64,000 bases of DNA from Gigaspora margarita (Eukaryota; Glomeromycota; Glomeromycetes; Diversisporales; Gigasporaceae). The stretch lies in the NCBI GenBank assembly GCA_009809945.1, contig WTPW01000973.1, forward strand, positions 114,185 to 178,184, given 5' to 3'. The translations under genes and the position numbers were made by a program. How positions within the stretch are numbered: position 1 is the stretch's first letter; each line of letters opens with the position of its first letter. Below are positions 12,240-25,483 of this stretch, one piece after another. The notes beneath the pieces were generated by a model that saw nothing but the letters and a program-made list of their open reading frames with translations, did not search any database and was not told where the DNA came from.

Positions 12240-14103
12240 TCATAGTGACAACATTCATCTGATTGGCTAATTTAAATCAATTGCCTGAGTAACTTATTTA
12301 TACACTTTAAAGTACTTTTTGGGAACGTGACGTTTTACTAACAAAAAAATCACTATAAAAGCAAATTCTAGCTCTAAACAAATGTAGATATTTACTGTTA
12401 AAAGTAATCCAAATAAGCCACCTCTCCAAGAACTTCACTTAGGAGTAAATATTTTTATTATATACGGCTAATACTAGTTATATTAACTATATACAAGTTT
12501 TCAAAAAAAGAAGATTGAAACATTACATATAAGCTTTAAACTTGGAACTTTGAGTGTTATATATTATAATAATAAAAGGCTTGTACTAATATTTAAAGTA
12601 TATTTTAGTAACTTTGGGTTTAGCAGCAGGTTGATAATATATATAAGTGTAATAAGTGTTATTGTTTTAATAATTATATGGGTAAGCCATACGCAGGAGC
12701 AACTCTTTCTGACGATCCCTTGAACCAACAATCACTGAACGGACCTGCAACAATACTTATAGTTAGTAATGTTTACTTTACACAAGACTTCACCGATAGC
12801 AACTGGAATAAGGAGTTTAGAGCTTGGATAGTCCCTTGGACTGTATGGAATATTTGAAATAGAGTTGAAATAGAGTTTCCCTTTAGGTTTGAAACTTCCG
12901 GTAGAAGACTATAGAACTATAAAACAAGTAGTTAGTGAAAACCAAAAGTTTTTGTCCAGTATCTGTGGAGCTGTAGCAGAGTAGAAGCAGAAACCTAGTT
13001 GACTTTACTATTCTATATAATGCAAACTACTACACTCTCTTTAGGTTGGTTTATTTTTGCCTCCCACTCAGTTTTTTCTCTAATTTTTTCAAAAAGTAGC
13101 AATTTCAGCATACCCCCTCCAGAAGATCAACATTGTTTACATCTAAAAATGAAAACTCTAGTGCAGAAGTCACAAGAAGTCACATGCTCACAACACTGCC
13201 AAGTGCCCACGTAGAGTCAGTGAATGACGAAGGTCTAACAGATGGATTTTAATAAAATTTTTGATTAGTGGATCTCGCACCTCTTAGAAGATGTAGGGTT
13301 ACGTAGTTACATTCTTCACTGTAATACAGTATTGAGATCATTTAGAACCATACTGTATAATTTTTATGACTTTAGTATAGACTATGACTATACCTATCTA
13401 GATTTACTTTGTTTTCTTTTTCTTTTTTCTTTTTCTATTTGTTTTTGTCTTTTCTTTTATTTTTCCTTTTTTCACCTTTTATTTTTTCTCTTTTTTTCTT
13501 TGCTGTTTTCTATTTGTTTTTGTTTTTTTATATATTTTTTCTTTTTTTTTTACGTGCTTGTTGTGAAGAAGTTAAAATTTTAAAAAAAGAAAGGTGATTT
13601 TGATATGGCATTCAATACCTATCAGTGATTGATGGAATATAACTCGGAGGGTATACTCTGAGACTGGATCGAGACAAATGTTTGGTATGACAGATTGCTT
13701 TGGGTAATTGACTTTGTCAATACTTGGAGAGTTTCTTTTAAGTAGAATGTTAGTAGTCATTTGTATTCATACAAAAGGCAGTTAGACTGTTTAGACTGCA
13801 TAGTTCATTAATAAAAAGAGGCAAGATCACTGAATGCAAAAAAAAAATTATATGGGTAAGGGTTATGTTGTATTTTTTAATAAAGGTCATGATAACTAAA
13901 AAAAGAAATAATTATTTTCTAAAATATACAGTAGAATAAAAGATAGCTTCATTAATAATTTATTCACATATTGATTTTAACGATTTGAAGCTTGGGTTTA
14001 TGAGTAATAAATATCAATTTATGTGCTTTGATTGGCTAATCATAACAGAAAATCACAGGTAAATCTACAAAAATTAACTAATTATATGAATGTCATCCTA
14101 TGA
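12240..14103. mobile_element. Mutator-like non-autonomous element, 1864 bp, 9-bp TSD
   Basis: TAATTTCTC stands on both sides (12231-12239 and 14104-14112), exactly where the interrupted 310-bp satellite resumes. The ends TCATAGTGACAACATTCAT and ATGAATGTCATCCTATGA form an imperfect inverted repeat. A 9-bp TSD is typical of Mutator-like elements. No transposase is recognisable. Internal frames (a 56-codon one from 12679; others at 12999-13214 and 13572-13760) match nothing I know, and captured host sequence is possible but unproven. Confidence 0.7.
13400..13552. repeat. Pyrimidine-only tract
   Basis: About 150 bases are nearly all T and C on the plus strand (TTTTCTTTTT-type runs). Two overlapping ORFs across it encode only F, L, S, C and I strings and are low-complexity artefacts. 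Such tracts can form triplex DNA. Confidence 0.7.
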
Positions 14104-14950
14104 TAATTTCTCACAAAAATATAAGGCTCCCATACTGCTATTGCAGCTATGAAGGCTAAAACTTTTACATCAGGTTCTTGCATTGTTACTGCAGCTGTGG
14201 AATCTAATATTTTACCTGAGGTCCTTGCACTGCTATTTGCAGCCATGGAGCTTATTCCTTTTTCAGAACAATACCCAACTCATTCTGTTCCATCAGTATT
14301 ATCCATATCAGCAGATTTCATATAATATCTCTTATCAAGACATTTTCTGATACTGCTACTATAGCTTGATTCTAGCTATCACTTACAAAGGTTCTTGCAC
14401 TGCTACTGCAATAGCAGAATCTAATTTCTCACAAAAATATAAGGTTCTTGTACTGCTATTGTAGCTGTGAACCTAAACTTTATATAGGGTCCTTGTATTA
14501 TTATCACAGTTGTGGAATCTAATATTTCACATAAGGTTTTTGCCCTACTATTGTAGCTGTGGAGCCTATTCCTTTTTTATAACAATACCCAACTCTTTCT
14601 GTTCTATCATCATCCATATTAGCAGATTTTAATAATAAAGACATTTTCTGATGCTGCTACTGCTGCTTAACTCTAGCTATTCACTCACAAAAATTTTTGC
14701 ACTACTACTGGAACAGCAGAACCTAATTTCTCACAAATATGTAAGGTTTTTGTACTGCTATTGCAGCTTCAAAGCCTAAAACTTTTATATAAGGTTCTTG
14801 CATTGTTGCTGTAGCTGTAGAATCTAATATTTCATATGAGATCCTTGCACAACTATTGCAGCCATGTAGACTATTCCTTTTTCATAACAATACCAAATTT
14901 TTTCTGTTCCATCAGCATCATCCATATCAGCAGATTTTTTATAATATTCA
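14104..14950. repeat. 310-bp higher-order satellite (part 2)
   Basis: The array resumes immediately after the Mutator-like element with TTTCTCACAAAAATATAAGG and continues for about 2.7 units (CTAGCTAT steps near 14371 and 14673). The last unit runs directly into the degenerate Sel1 gene at 14870-15600, which shares the Sel1-derived part of the unit. Confidence 0.75.
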
Positions 14951-15600
14951 AATGCCTTTCATTTGTTCCTTTTAACTTTTATGCCTTTTTCATAAAATAT
15001 CATACTCTTCTTGTTCTATCTGCATTACTTAAATTAGCAAATTTTTAATAATATTTGAATGCCTTTCTTTCAATGCCTTTTTTGTATCAATATCCAACTT
15101 CTCTCATTCTATCAGCATCCTATATATTGGCAATTTTCCTAACAATGTCCATCAATAAGTATTCCATCTATACATCCCATATCCACAGATTTTTGGTAAT
15201 ATTTAAATGCCTTTTTTATATCTTTTTAACTCCTATTCCATTTTCATAACAGCATTAGACATCAAATATTCTATCAGCATATCCTATATCTGCAGATTTT
15301 TGATAATATTAGAATGTCTTTTTTATGTCTTTTTTAAAACCTATTCCATTTTCACAACAATATCAAGATTTTTGATAATATCCAGATGCCTTATTTAAAT
15401 TTTTATTCTATTTTAATAACAATGTCCAACATTATATATTCCATCAGAATGTCTATATATCTTCAGATTTTTGATAATATTCAGGTGTCTTTTTTAACTC
15501 CTATCCCATTTTTATAATAATGTCCAGATTTTTCTATTTTCATAACAATGTTCTATATCTGATAAAATTCGAATGCTTTCTACTATAAAGATGAAACAAA
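14870..15600 (-). pseudogene. Degenerate Sel1-repeat gene
   Basis: On the minus strand repeated fragments of the Sel1 motif can be read in shifting frames: YYQKSADIGYADRIFDV near 15260-15310, YYQKSVDMG near 15165-15200, DADRMREVGY then YKKGI near 15080-15120, KAFEYYKKSADM near 14920-14960, and DADGTE next to it. Sel1 units are TPR-like helical pairs used for protein interaction. Stops, frameshifts and missing GxGVxKD segments show that it is broken. The unit length of about 100-110 nt matches the intact array at 52.8-54.0 kb. No kinase part is visible beside it. Confidence 0.75.
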
Positions 15601-15646
15601 AGATTTTTCACTGTTTTTATAGCTAATTGTTCTTGAATACAATAGA

Positions 15647-15945
15647 GCCAGCCTTCACTACAAGGCGAGCTATAGCAAAAAGAAAGATAACTTTTTTAAC
15701 TTAACAAAACACCCTTAAACATCTTTTCTTTTTTCACTTTATCTATAGTATGTAATCCAATTTCAACAATCATATGCAATTACAAAATATACTAGAAAAT
15801 ATTTGCATCAAACAAGATACCATAATGACCACAACAATAAACTATCAAAATCTATAAAAGGCTAATTCAACAAATTAAACATGTGATCTAATAAAGGCAT
15901 CTGATCTCACAATAATGATCTCTGTCACTTTGTTGATAGGCTTCT
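15647..15945. repeat. 300-bp duplicated segment (copy 2)
   Basis: Direct repeat of 10768-11066, starting GAGCCAGCCTTCACTACAAG and running to the GATAGGCTTCTCA step. It lies just upstream (in minus-strand terms) of the Sel1 pseudogene. Confidence 0.75.
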
Positions 15946-17039
15946 CAAATCTAAATTAAAGACATCAAAAATGCTTAATAGTATATGATCTACATAGTGA
16001 TGTTTCATAATATAAATTCTACAATTATCTTTCAAGTTGTGAGTCAACAGATCGAAAAGATGACTAAGTAGGGATATGCCAGTGGCAATCCAGTATGCCA
16101 GAATCAATTTTTAATTCTGATCGGGAGTATTGTGATTACATATAAGATCAGATAAGTAGATCTAAATTAGCTACCTAATTTAGGATCACAATAGAATGCT
16201 AACAATATCTTCATTGTCAGAGTAAGTATAAGATAATGCATGCTACGAGCAGACTAGCTGCCATCTCTGCTAGAAGCAAAGTTTGCATAACATTATTGCA
16301 AAACATTCTTGACCATCAACATTATTCTTACTAGGAGTTAACAAGGGATAATAATGCAGATGATAGTAGACAAATAGATTATGCATTGCCAAGGAAATAA
16401 CAATAAGCTTTTAATGTACATATGATATCATTTAGAGTTTTCATTAGAAAAATTTTAATACATGGAAACAAAATCAAAGTGACAGATTTGGTCCATAAAG
16501 GCAGGCATTATAACTAATTAGATATCTATAGCTGTAGTGCAATTCTCTAGAGAAAATTCAAGCAAAAGTACATTATCCCAAACCTTTGAAGTAAAGATGA
16601 TAAGCTCTATAATCATCTTTTTGAAAGGAACAAGAAGAACTTATTAAAGGTGCATTATCTTGATATTCTGAACTTTACAAATATTGGCATAACAATTCCA
16701 ACGATTGCCCAGAATAATAAATGCAGATTTCCTTAAGTCATCAAAAACAATATAAGCATATATATTAGGCTATATTATCTTTACTGTATATACGTATCTA
16801 GTATGAATAATTTAGTGAGGAACAGCATCATCTTTGAGAACCTGAGAAATGAAGCAGGCAAATTTTTTTCTTGAACAAGGCAAATTTCTTAAAGCATTGA
16901 TTTTGCTGATATTTTTTTGAAAAGGTAGCATGGTTGATGACAAACTCAAATGTACTTGGATCATTTGATAGAAAGCAATGCAGATATACTTGCAGAATAT
17001 TACACCAATTCATTGGGTCTTAATATAAAAGATTCGCCT
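15946..17039. other. Gene-free stretch
   Basis: There is no recognisable gene, element or inverted repeat. Short minus-strand frames (15925-16107 and 16828-17013) lack family resemblance. The right part grades into the degenerate repeat that follows. Confidence 0.5.
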
Positions 17040-19085
17040 ACAGACTTAAATTGTTACCAGAAATCAAACTCAATAATAAAGGCATTAAGCCAACATGGTA
17101 TAACACAATATTAAATACTGTTTACAAATTCAAATGAATTAAAAAAAAGAGAATAAAAAGAGAATCGTTAAATGATGCATTGATACAAAGTCAGTAGGGC
17201 TAGTATACAATAAATAATTATAAACAATTACATGCAGAGCAAATTTAAAAAATAAATTAAAAAAATTATTATTATTAACATAAGCATTGAGCCAACACTA
17301 CACAATATAGTGCATAATGAAGAAAATTAAAGAATCACCTGCAGAATTAGATAATTATTAGAAATTGAACCAATAATGCATTAGCATTAAGTCAACAGAT
17401 GAAACTTATTAAATGGTAAGCAGATAGTGTTACAAGAGGAACAGATAATAATTGTTTCATATGATGCAAAAGATGATAAGGAAGGCAGTTTACCAGAGGT
17501 GTGACTTGATTGTCCTTAAGAAGAGCAGATCAACTTCCTTTTGATACTTTCTGAACTTAGAGAAACCATGAAGTTTAATAAACTAAAGTTATACATTATG
17601 TTATCTTATCCAGCCTTAGCATGCTATGTGTATCAGGATATATAGGACCTGATATAAAAAAAAATAAAATAAAAAAAAATCAAAGGCTAATCCTTGTACA
17701 TCGAGATTTACATGGCCAGTTGTCACATAAAATATAGCATAGTAAAATTTATGATCAAAATTACTTTGCCCAGGACAATATTGATGACAGAAATTTAGAT
17801 CTTTCAGGTTATTCTAAATCTGACTAAACCAACTAACCAACCCAAACAACCTATCGAGAGAGGTAGAGTAGAATTAGCAAGCAGATAATTTAAGGTTTTA
17901 ATCTTGATAGTTGAGTTATCCCCTATCAACAAACAATAACTACAACTATCTCAGTGCATTAAAACAGTTAAAAAAATATAAATAAAAAAATAATAAATAA
18001 AAAATAAAAATTTAAAAAATAAAAATAATAATATAATAATAATAAACAAACTATAGTGGTTTTTAGTATATTGAGAATATAGCCAGCAGTATAATATTAC
18101 AATCACATGTGCAAGATTTATAGGCAGATGATCATGCTACTATAATCAAGAATTTAAGACTTTTATATATACATTTAATCACTTAAAACAGATTATACAT
18201 AATCTTCAGCCTATCTATTAAAGTGATTATACAATAAATAACAATTTTCCTATCATGCCCTTTACATCAGGGGTATCTATTTTACCCCCTATAATCATTA
18301 TGCCATTTATGGGTTTTACTAATTTTACTGCTAGAAAAACAATATCAGGAAAAGATCAAATAGCTACTATATACGGCCTGCAGCACCTTGATTACCACAT
18401 TGTACTGAATACATTTTTCAGGCTCACAATATTATGTAGTTTAAAAAAAAATCATTGGAAACTAAACCAAAAAATGCATAAATATTAAATTAATAGGTGG
18501 ATCTCATCGCATAAGTAGAGATTGAGCCCACTTACCCAACAATCTGTAACCCATTATTTTGATACCTTACCAGAAGAAATTTTGCTTAATTGGTTGACCC
18601 AATTAAAAATCATATGTTAATAACTGATTTATGATTGGCTATTGATCTTACAATAAAAGTTATTGATGAATCTATAAATGTAAATAGAAGGTATGAATGC
18701 AATTACGACATATTACGTAAATTAATAAAGACTACTCTGTTATGTTAATTCTCTAAAAAACATTAGATATTTTGCCAACTTCAAAAATTAAGGTTATAAC
18801 ATATTAATTTATTGCACTTCACAAATCCTTATAAAAATTTTTTTTTATAAAATGAAATTTGATTGAAGTTGTACTTATTAGCTGCTCAATTTTATCATAG
18901 ATTTGAGAGTTAATGGCAATCACAATTAAATTTATACAGAGAATATTCAGATGCAAGCTATCGAATACTCTATTTGTTTTATAATTAACTGGGTCAACTG
19001 GGTTACCCTGGTCTTTTTTAATAACTTGATTCTTTATCCGGATAGTAGTTTTATAAACAGGCGGATATCCTGGAATTAAATTTTA

Positions 19086-19570
19086 AAACAGGCTTAATCT
19101 CTATGCATAAGGGATTAAATTAAACATTAGAAATCACAATTAATGATGCATTGCATAGAGATATCATGAAGCATCCTATCTTATGTTGAACAGCCACTTA
19201 CAAAGTAAATAATCATTAGAAATTGGATCTATACCGAATACAAATCAGGATATTGTGAAACTTATTGCATAATAAATAAACTGAAGAATGTATTAATATT
19301 AAATCAATAGGGTGAACCTTATCGCAAAAGGGATTAAATTAAATATTAGAAATCACAATCAATGATGCATTGCATGGAAACATCATGAAGCATCCTATCT
19401 TATAATGAACAGCTACTTACAAAGTAAATAATCAATAGAAATTGGATTCATACTGGATACAAATCAAGTTGTTGTGAAACTTATCATATGATAAATAAAT
19501 AAAAAATTACCAATTAAACCTAATTATGCATAGGTATTGGAAGTATGAAGCAACTTATTGTATAAAAAAA
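19086..19570. repeat. Recent tandem duplication, about 242 bp x 2
   Basis: AAGGGATTAAATTAAACATT and the next 240 bp (ATGATGCATTGCAT, ATGAAGCATCCTATCTTAT, CTTACAAAGTAAATAATCA) are repeated immediately afterwards, with about 10% changes by eye. It is much younger than the surrounding array. Confidence 0.7.
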
Positions 19571-20022
19571 AAGCAAAGTTATTTGCAGTATTAAACATGA
19601 TATTAGAAACTGAGTCAAATAATGCATAGGCATTAAGTCACATAGTAACTGATCACATGACGAATAAATAATGAATCACTTGCAGAGTAAACAAATTATC
19701 AGAATTAAAACAAGCAAACATCTAATTAAATTGTAATGGGAAAACTTATCACCTAATGGATAAATATAAAAAATCATTTGCAGATCAAAATGAATAACTA
19801 AAGATTGAACAAAATGATGTATACATAACAGATAAATATAAGAGCAACTTGAAGGATTAAATATATCACTAGAATCAAACCTTTGGTGCATTGACAAATT
19901 TGTAGAGCATCTTATTGCAAGATGAAGAGTCATATGCAGACTTAAACAAACAATTATTAGAATCAAATTAAATAATGCAGGGGCATTAAGCCAATATGAT
20001 TAGCTTATTATGTGATTAATAA

Positions 20023-21079
20023 CAGTCATAGGGCATGTCCCCTAGAAATATTTTATAATAAAAATTATAAAAAAAACATATGAATTTACTATAAACTTTG
20101 AGCTGAAGATCCTTCTCGGCTTAACTAATTAACTTAAAATTAAATTTTGTGAGTATATAGAACAAGAAAAGAGGAAAATTTTGAGCTTAAAAACTGTATT
20201 AAAATTTTGCTAAGTTTGCACTTTTTCAAAATGTAACTATGTCAAAAACAAATATTTACAAATTTTAAATTAGCAATTATATGTAAATTATGCTCTGAAC
20301 AACTTTACTTAGGCGACGGAAGTAGGTTACCTTGTAAGAAAAATGGGTTATCTATGTACTAAAGTTAAAATTTATCATATTTCATGATATAACTTTTTTT
20401 CTTATTAGGTAACCTACTTTGGGCTCTTAAGCAAAGTTGTTCAGCATGTAATTTTACATCACATCTAGTATTGATTCGCATTTTTCAGACCTTTTCTAAG
20501 TAAAAAATGGGTTTAAAGTTTGAAAAAAAATTTTTTTTAAAAAAAAAAAAATTTTTTTTAAACAACTGAACTTTAAACCCATTTTTCACTTAGAAAAGGT
20601 CTAAAAAACGCAAATCAATTTTAAATGTGATGTAAAATTACATGCTGAACAACTTTGCTTAAGAGCCCAAAGTAGGTTACTAATAAGAAAAAAAAGTTAT
20701 ATCATGAAATACAATAAATTTTAATTTAGTACATAGATAACCCATTTTTCTTACAAGGTAACCTACTTCCGTCGCCTAAGTAAAGTTGTTTAGAGCATAA
20801 TTTTACACATAACTGCTGATTTAAAATTTTGTAAATATTTGTTTTTGACAGAGTTACATTTTGAAAAAGTACAAAATTGGCAAAATTTTAATGTAGTTTT
20901 TAAGCTCAAAATTTTCTTCTTTTCTTGTTCTATATACCTGCAAACTTTAATTTTAAATTAATTAGTTAAGCTAGAGAGGGATCTTAGCTCAAAGTTATAT
21001 AGTAAATTCATATGTTTTTTTATAATTTTTATTATAAACTTATTTTAAACTAATTTCAAGGGGACATGTCCTATGACTG
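20023..21079. mobile_element. Fold-back element, 1057 bp, CAGTCATAGG termini
   Basis: The whole element is one inverted repeat: CAGTCATAGGGCATGTCCCC at the left pairs with GGGGACATGTCCTATGACTG at the right, and matching continues inward (ACAACTTTACTTAGGCGACGG, AAAGTAGGTTACC) to a centre near 20540. A second, shorter palindrome with the same termini starts at 63595. It is non-coding. A TSD cannot be fixed because the flanks are repetitive. Confidence 0.85.
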
Positions 21080-22360
21080 ATAAATATAAAAAAAATTACT
21101 TACAGGTTTAAAGGTAGAGTGTAACATAGATCATTTTTAATAGTAATCATGTTGCAAATTATGCAGATCATATGATATCATATGATTTACATAGATTCTA
21201 ACCAATCAGAATTAATTATTTCTTTAAATCTCCTCGTAAAAATAAACAACTCCTCACAAATTTTATAATATTGAAAAATTAAAAAATATATTGAAATATT
21301 CTTGCTTATATTTACAAAAGATTAAAAATCAATCTTTCATATTGTTTTCTGACTAATTTAATTTAATTTTTAAAATTATTATAACTTGTTTATATAAACT
21401 GCTGATTTTTGTATATACAACAAATAATTTGCCATTTATATTTATATTATATTACACTATACCCTTAAGCAAGTCATTACATGGGTTTTAAGTTAGTATC
21501 ATATGAAAACAGATACAAAGAATTACTTGAAGAACTAAATAAGTTGTTAACTATCAAACCAAATATGACAGGTGCATTGAGAATTCATAGAACAGCCTAA
21601 TACAAGATGAATTTATATGAATGATTACATGTGGAGTTGAATAAATTACCAGAAACCAAACTAAATAAGGCAAGAGCACTAAGCCAATATGAACTACTCA
21701 ATACATAGGAATAAATATAGAGAATCACTCAGATTAGACAAACCAAAATAAAGAATTACTTTCAAAAATAAACAATGTATCAGAAATCAACCTACTAATG
21801 CATAGACACCAAAAAAATCATGAAGCAACTTATCATAAGATAAATAAAGATGAATAATTACACCTGAATTCAAATATAATAATGCATAAATATCAAGAGC
21901 AATATGGCATATGAAGAATAATAATAAATCATTTGCTGCATATATCATTAAAGCAATTTGACAAAGCTTTAATACACAGCATTTATTGGGCTAGAAGAAG
22001 AAAAAAAAAAGAAGTCAGTTAACAAACAACTTCAAATCATACTATCATACCTATCAGGCACTAAGGTAGCAGATCATACTAAATATATAACAGAATCAGT
22101 ACTGCTACTAATAGCCAAAGCTAGAAGATGAAGCCCACAATATACCCAAGGCAAATCTTTTGCAACTTGTGCAGTTCATTCTGATTAACGTTCATTAGAA
22201 AACTTTGGAAACCTGATCGTTATCAGAACCCAAAAAAAAACTTATTGCAAAAAAAATAGATGAATCACATGTAGATTATAATGTTATGGCTATATACTAA
22301 ATAATAAGATCAGGGCATTAATGATGCATAACAGTAACAGCAAATGTATGACTAACACCA

Positions 22361-22938
22361 AAAAAAAAACTTGAAACAAGTTAACTAAGAACTTGTTATA
22401 TGCCTATACAGAAATGGCAGAATTCTGCCTTTCTAATTATTGGAAGCCATATAGAATCTGCTATTTTATGCTAGCTTAAACCTCTTATCAAAGTTGCCTG
22501 CTTTATGCAGTATAGAAAACCACTGGCTAATGCTAATAAGCCTTAATATCTAGTGCTCGCTATCCAGATGCATATGAGTAATAATAATAGAGACCAGCCT
22601 GCTTTATGCAGTATAGGAGATTACTAGCTAATGCTACCCATTGTGATTCAAACCAGACAGCAATTCCCGGCATAGTTATGTTTGCATATATATGTTGTGC
22701 ATCCTTGTATTATATTAGATCCGATATACAATTTCTATATAATACATGTTACTTGTTAATTGGCCATCTGATATGCATAGGTCCAATCTGACACAAGATC
22801 TTCAAAATCTAATTAAGTAAAAAAAAAATAATAATGCAAGATCTTTAAAAAAAAATTTGTTAAAGCAAGCTTTAAACAAAAATGTAATAATACTATGTAA
22901 TAACATCATTATATATAAAGCTATAAAAAAACCTTTTG
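22361..22938. other. Gene-free stretch with a small duplication
   Basis: CCTGCTTTATGCAGTATAG occurs at about 22497 and 22600, each followed by a similar ACTGGCTAATGCTA step, so about 105 bp is duplicated. A 61-codon frame over the second copy has no recognisable similarity. Confidence 0.5.
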
Positions 22939-22947
22939 CTTTAATCT

Positions 22948-23720
22948 AGCATAGAAGAAACTCACATTTTTATGGAAAATCACAGGTAATAACATTTGTG
23001 TGATTGGCTAATTGATGTAGATCCAAACATGATGATTGACCAATCAAATCAATTAAAAATTCTTTTGATACGCAAAATTACATGAAAAAATGAGTTTATT
23101 ATTAATAAAAGTAAAGTATTTTTAATATTAAAGTAATTTTATTATCTTTTCAACCATTAGATTTTACTAAAAAAATGTTACATCCAACATGTTACTACTC
23201 CATAGTCTATACTACTGTAATTAAATCACACTATTATATTTATTATACTACATATTAGAGGTAGTCGATATAGAATACTTATATGTGTCATAGTTCAGGT
23301 AAAATAAATCGTATTAAAGTATTCATAATGCATAGCCTGTTTAATAAATGTATAAAATTTTATGTTAGCATAACACTCACAGTTTAACAATTTATAAATC
23401 TATTGTTTGGCTTCATAATTTGAACATAGTAGAAACTCAATAAACTCTGCTAATTACCAAACACCCTACCTTTGTTATTATGAAAACTTTCTGGGAAAAG
23501 CAATTGAAAACGATTAGAAAAGATTTTCTACTAGAAACACTCAAAATGAAGAACTTTTACTTATAAATAGGGTACCTTAAGTTTAGCTTTTTATAGTTAA
23601 GCGGATAGTAAAATTACCAGTTTTTAGACTACAATTATATATCAAAATTTCAATTGCCCATATAAATAGTTTGTGTAACAATTATTTTGAAATTTATCGG
23701 ATGCGAGTTTCTTCTATGCT
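22948..23720. mobile_element. Mutator-like MITE, 773 bp
   Basis: The ends are AGCATAGAAGAAACTC and GAGTTTCTTCTATGCT, a perfect 16-bp inverted repeat. The flanks CTTTAATCT (22939-22947) and CTTTGATCT (23721-23729) agree at 8 of 9 bases, consistent with a 9-bp TSD. No coding sequence is visible. It shares an internal AAAATCACAGGTAA string with the element at 12240-14103. Confidence 0.75.
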
Positions 23721-23754
23721 CTTTGATCTTCACTTCTTTTTTTTTGGAAATTGG

Positions 23755-24580
23755 CTTAATTAACATTGACTTTACATTTCTTATTGGTTTCATATTTGAT
23801 ATTGGCTTTTGTATTTAATATTGGCTTTTATATTCAATATTGGCTTTACTTTGCATTTAGCATTGGTGGTGCCTAATAATTTCTCCACATTCAGTATTGG
23901 CTTAATTCCTTGGAGTTGTTGGATTTCAGCATGTCTTTATTTTGCAGTACTTTGTTATATTGTAATTTTTTTTTAGCCTTAACATTATAGTTTTGAACTT
24001 GTTCTTACTCCCTTAAGTATTGCAATTTTTTTTTTTCACTGCTTTATAATTTTGGTTGTGTTCTTGTGCCTCATTTAAATATTTACTTTTTTTTTAGAGT
24101 GCCTATAACTTGATCTTGTTCTTACCTTCTTTAAACATTGGCTTTGTTCTTTGGTACTGTTATATAACTCTGGTCTTGCCCTTACCTTCCTCAAGCATTG
24201 GCTATTTTTTGCTACTGCTTGGTTTTGTTCTTGTCTTGTTTAAACATTTGCTTTTTCTTTGGTACAACTATAACATTAATCTTCTTTTTACTTTCCTTAA
24301 GCATTGGCTTTTTATTCTTTGGCACTATTATATAACTTTGGCCTTGTTTCTCTTCCTTTTGTATTAATATTATTCTTTAGTGCTGCTTTATAACTTCTTG
24401 TTTCCTTTAAGCATTTGCTTTTTTTCTTTAGCATGCCTATAACTTTGATTTTATTCTTACCTTCCTGAAATGTTAGCTTTTGTTCTTTGATGCTATTGTA
24501 TAATTCTGGTCTTGTTCTTGTCTTCTTTTAGTATTGGCTCTGTCCTTTGGGACTGCTTTACAACTTTGATCTTGTTCTTA
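23755..24580. repeat. Minisatellite array, unit about 60-65 bp
   Basis: The unit TTGTTCTTACCTTCCTTAA, GCATTGGCTTT, GTTCTTTGGTACTGC, TATAACTTTGGTC is repeated about a dozen times with divergence. An 85-codon plus-strand frame over 24110-24367 consists of L/F/Y-rich repeats and is considered a by-product. Confidence 0.75.
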
Positions 24581-25483
24581 TAAGGGACAACTATGACAAT
24601 TATGTATAGAAAAGAAATATTGAACTGGTATCATCATCTAACAATAATGTTTTGTCTTTGTTCAATAACTGTGGGTAGTATATTTGCCAAATAACTGTAA
24701 TTTTGTGTTTTACCCAATAACTGTGGCTTTGTGTCTTTACCCAACAACTGTGATCTGGTGTCTTTGCCCAATAATTGTGGTCTGGTGTTTTCACTCCAAA
24801 ACCCAGTATCTTTTATAATAATAATAGTAGTTATACTATACTTTCTTTTAATAACTATAATAATTATTCATATAGATGCATATTAAAAAAAAAAAGAATT
24901 CATTGTGGGTGCATATAAAAAAAAAGATTCATTGTGGATGCATATGAAAAAAATAGAAGCTTATCTTACAAGTGTTGTATTGAAGGAATGACTACAACAA
25001 TTATGTACAGAGAAGTGGTACATAATAAATAGTGAACTAGCATCATCATATAACAATAATATTTTGTTTTTGTCTAATAAATGTGATCTATATATTGCTT
25101 TTGTCTAATAAATGTGATCTATATCTCTGTCCAATAATTATGGCTTTGTGTCTTCAATAATGTGATCTGGTGTTTTCACCCAATAACTATAGTTTTGTGT
25201 TTTCACCCAATAACTGTAATCTGGTTCCTTTGCCAAATAAATATGGTCTAGTGCCTTCACCCAATAACTGTGATCTGGTGTCTTTATTCAAAACTAGTGT
25301 CTTTATATAATAATAATAGTAGTTATACTGTATTTTCTTCCAATAACTATAATAATTATTCATGTGGATGCATATAAAAAAACATTTATTGTGTGCATAT
25401 ACAAAAAAAAATAGGATTCATTGTGGATGTATATGAAAAAAATAGAAGCTTATCTTATGAACATAGTATTAAAGAGATAACTA

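Larger units (their letters stand above)
17040..22360. repeat. Old degenerate tandem array, unit about 90-110 bp
   Basis: The string of motifs AACTTATTGCATGATAAATA, AATCACTTGCAGA, TAAACAAATTATCAGAA, TCAAACTAAATAATGCATAG and GCATTAAGCCAACATG recurs throughout in the same order with heavy divergence. The fold-back element at 20023-21079 sits inside it. A 96-codon minus-strand frame at 19676-19966 is repeat-derived and not gene-like. Confidence 0.65.

Noticed and set aside
13332..13597. Two overlapping plus-strand ORFs rich in F, S and L
   Set aside because: They are translations of the pyrimidine tract, not membrane proteins.
18255..18488. 77-codon ORF (MPFTSGVSILPP...)
   Set aside because: It looked gene-like at first, but has no family resemblance, no neighbouring exons and sits in old repeat; not called.
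24110..24367. 85-codon L/F/Y-rich ORF resembling a membrane protein
   Set aside because: Entirely within the 65-bp minisatellite; hydrophobicity is due to T-rich units.
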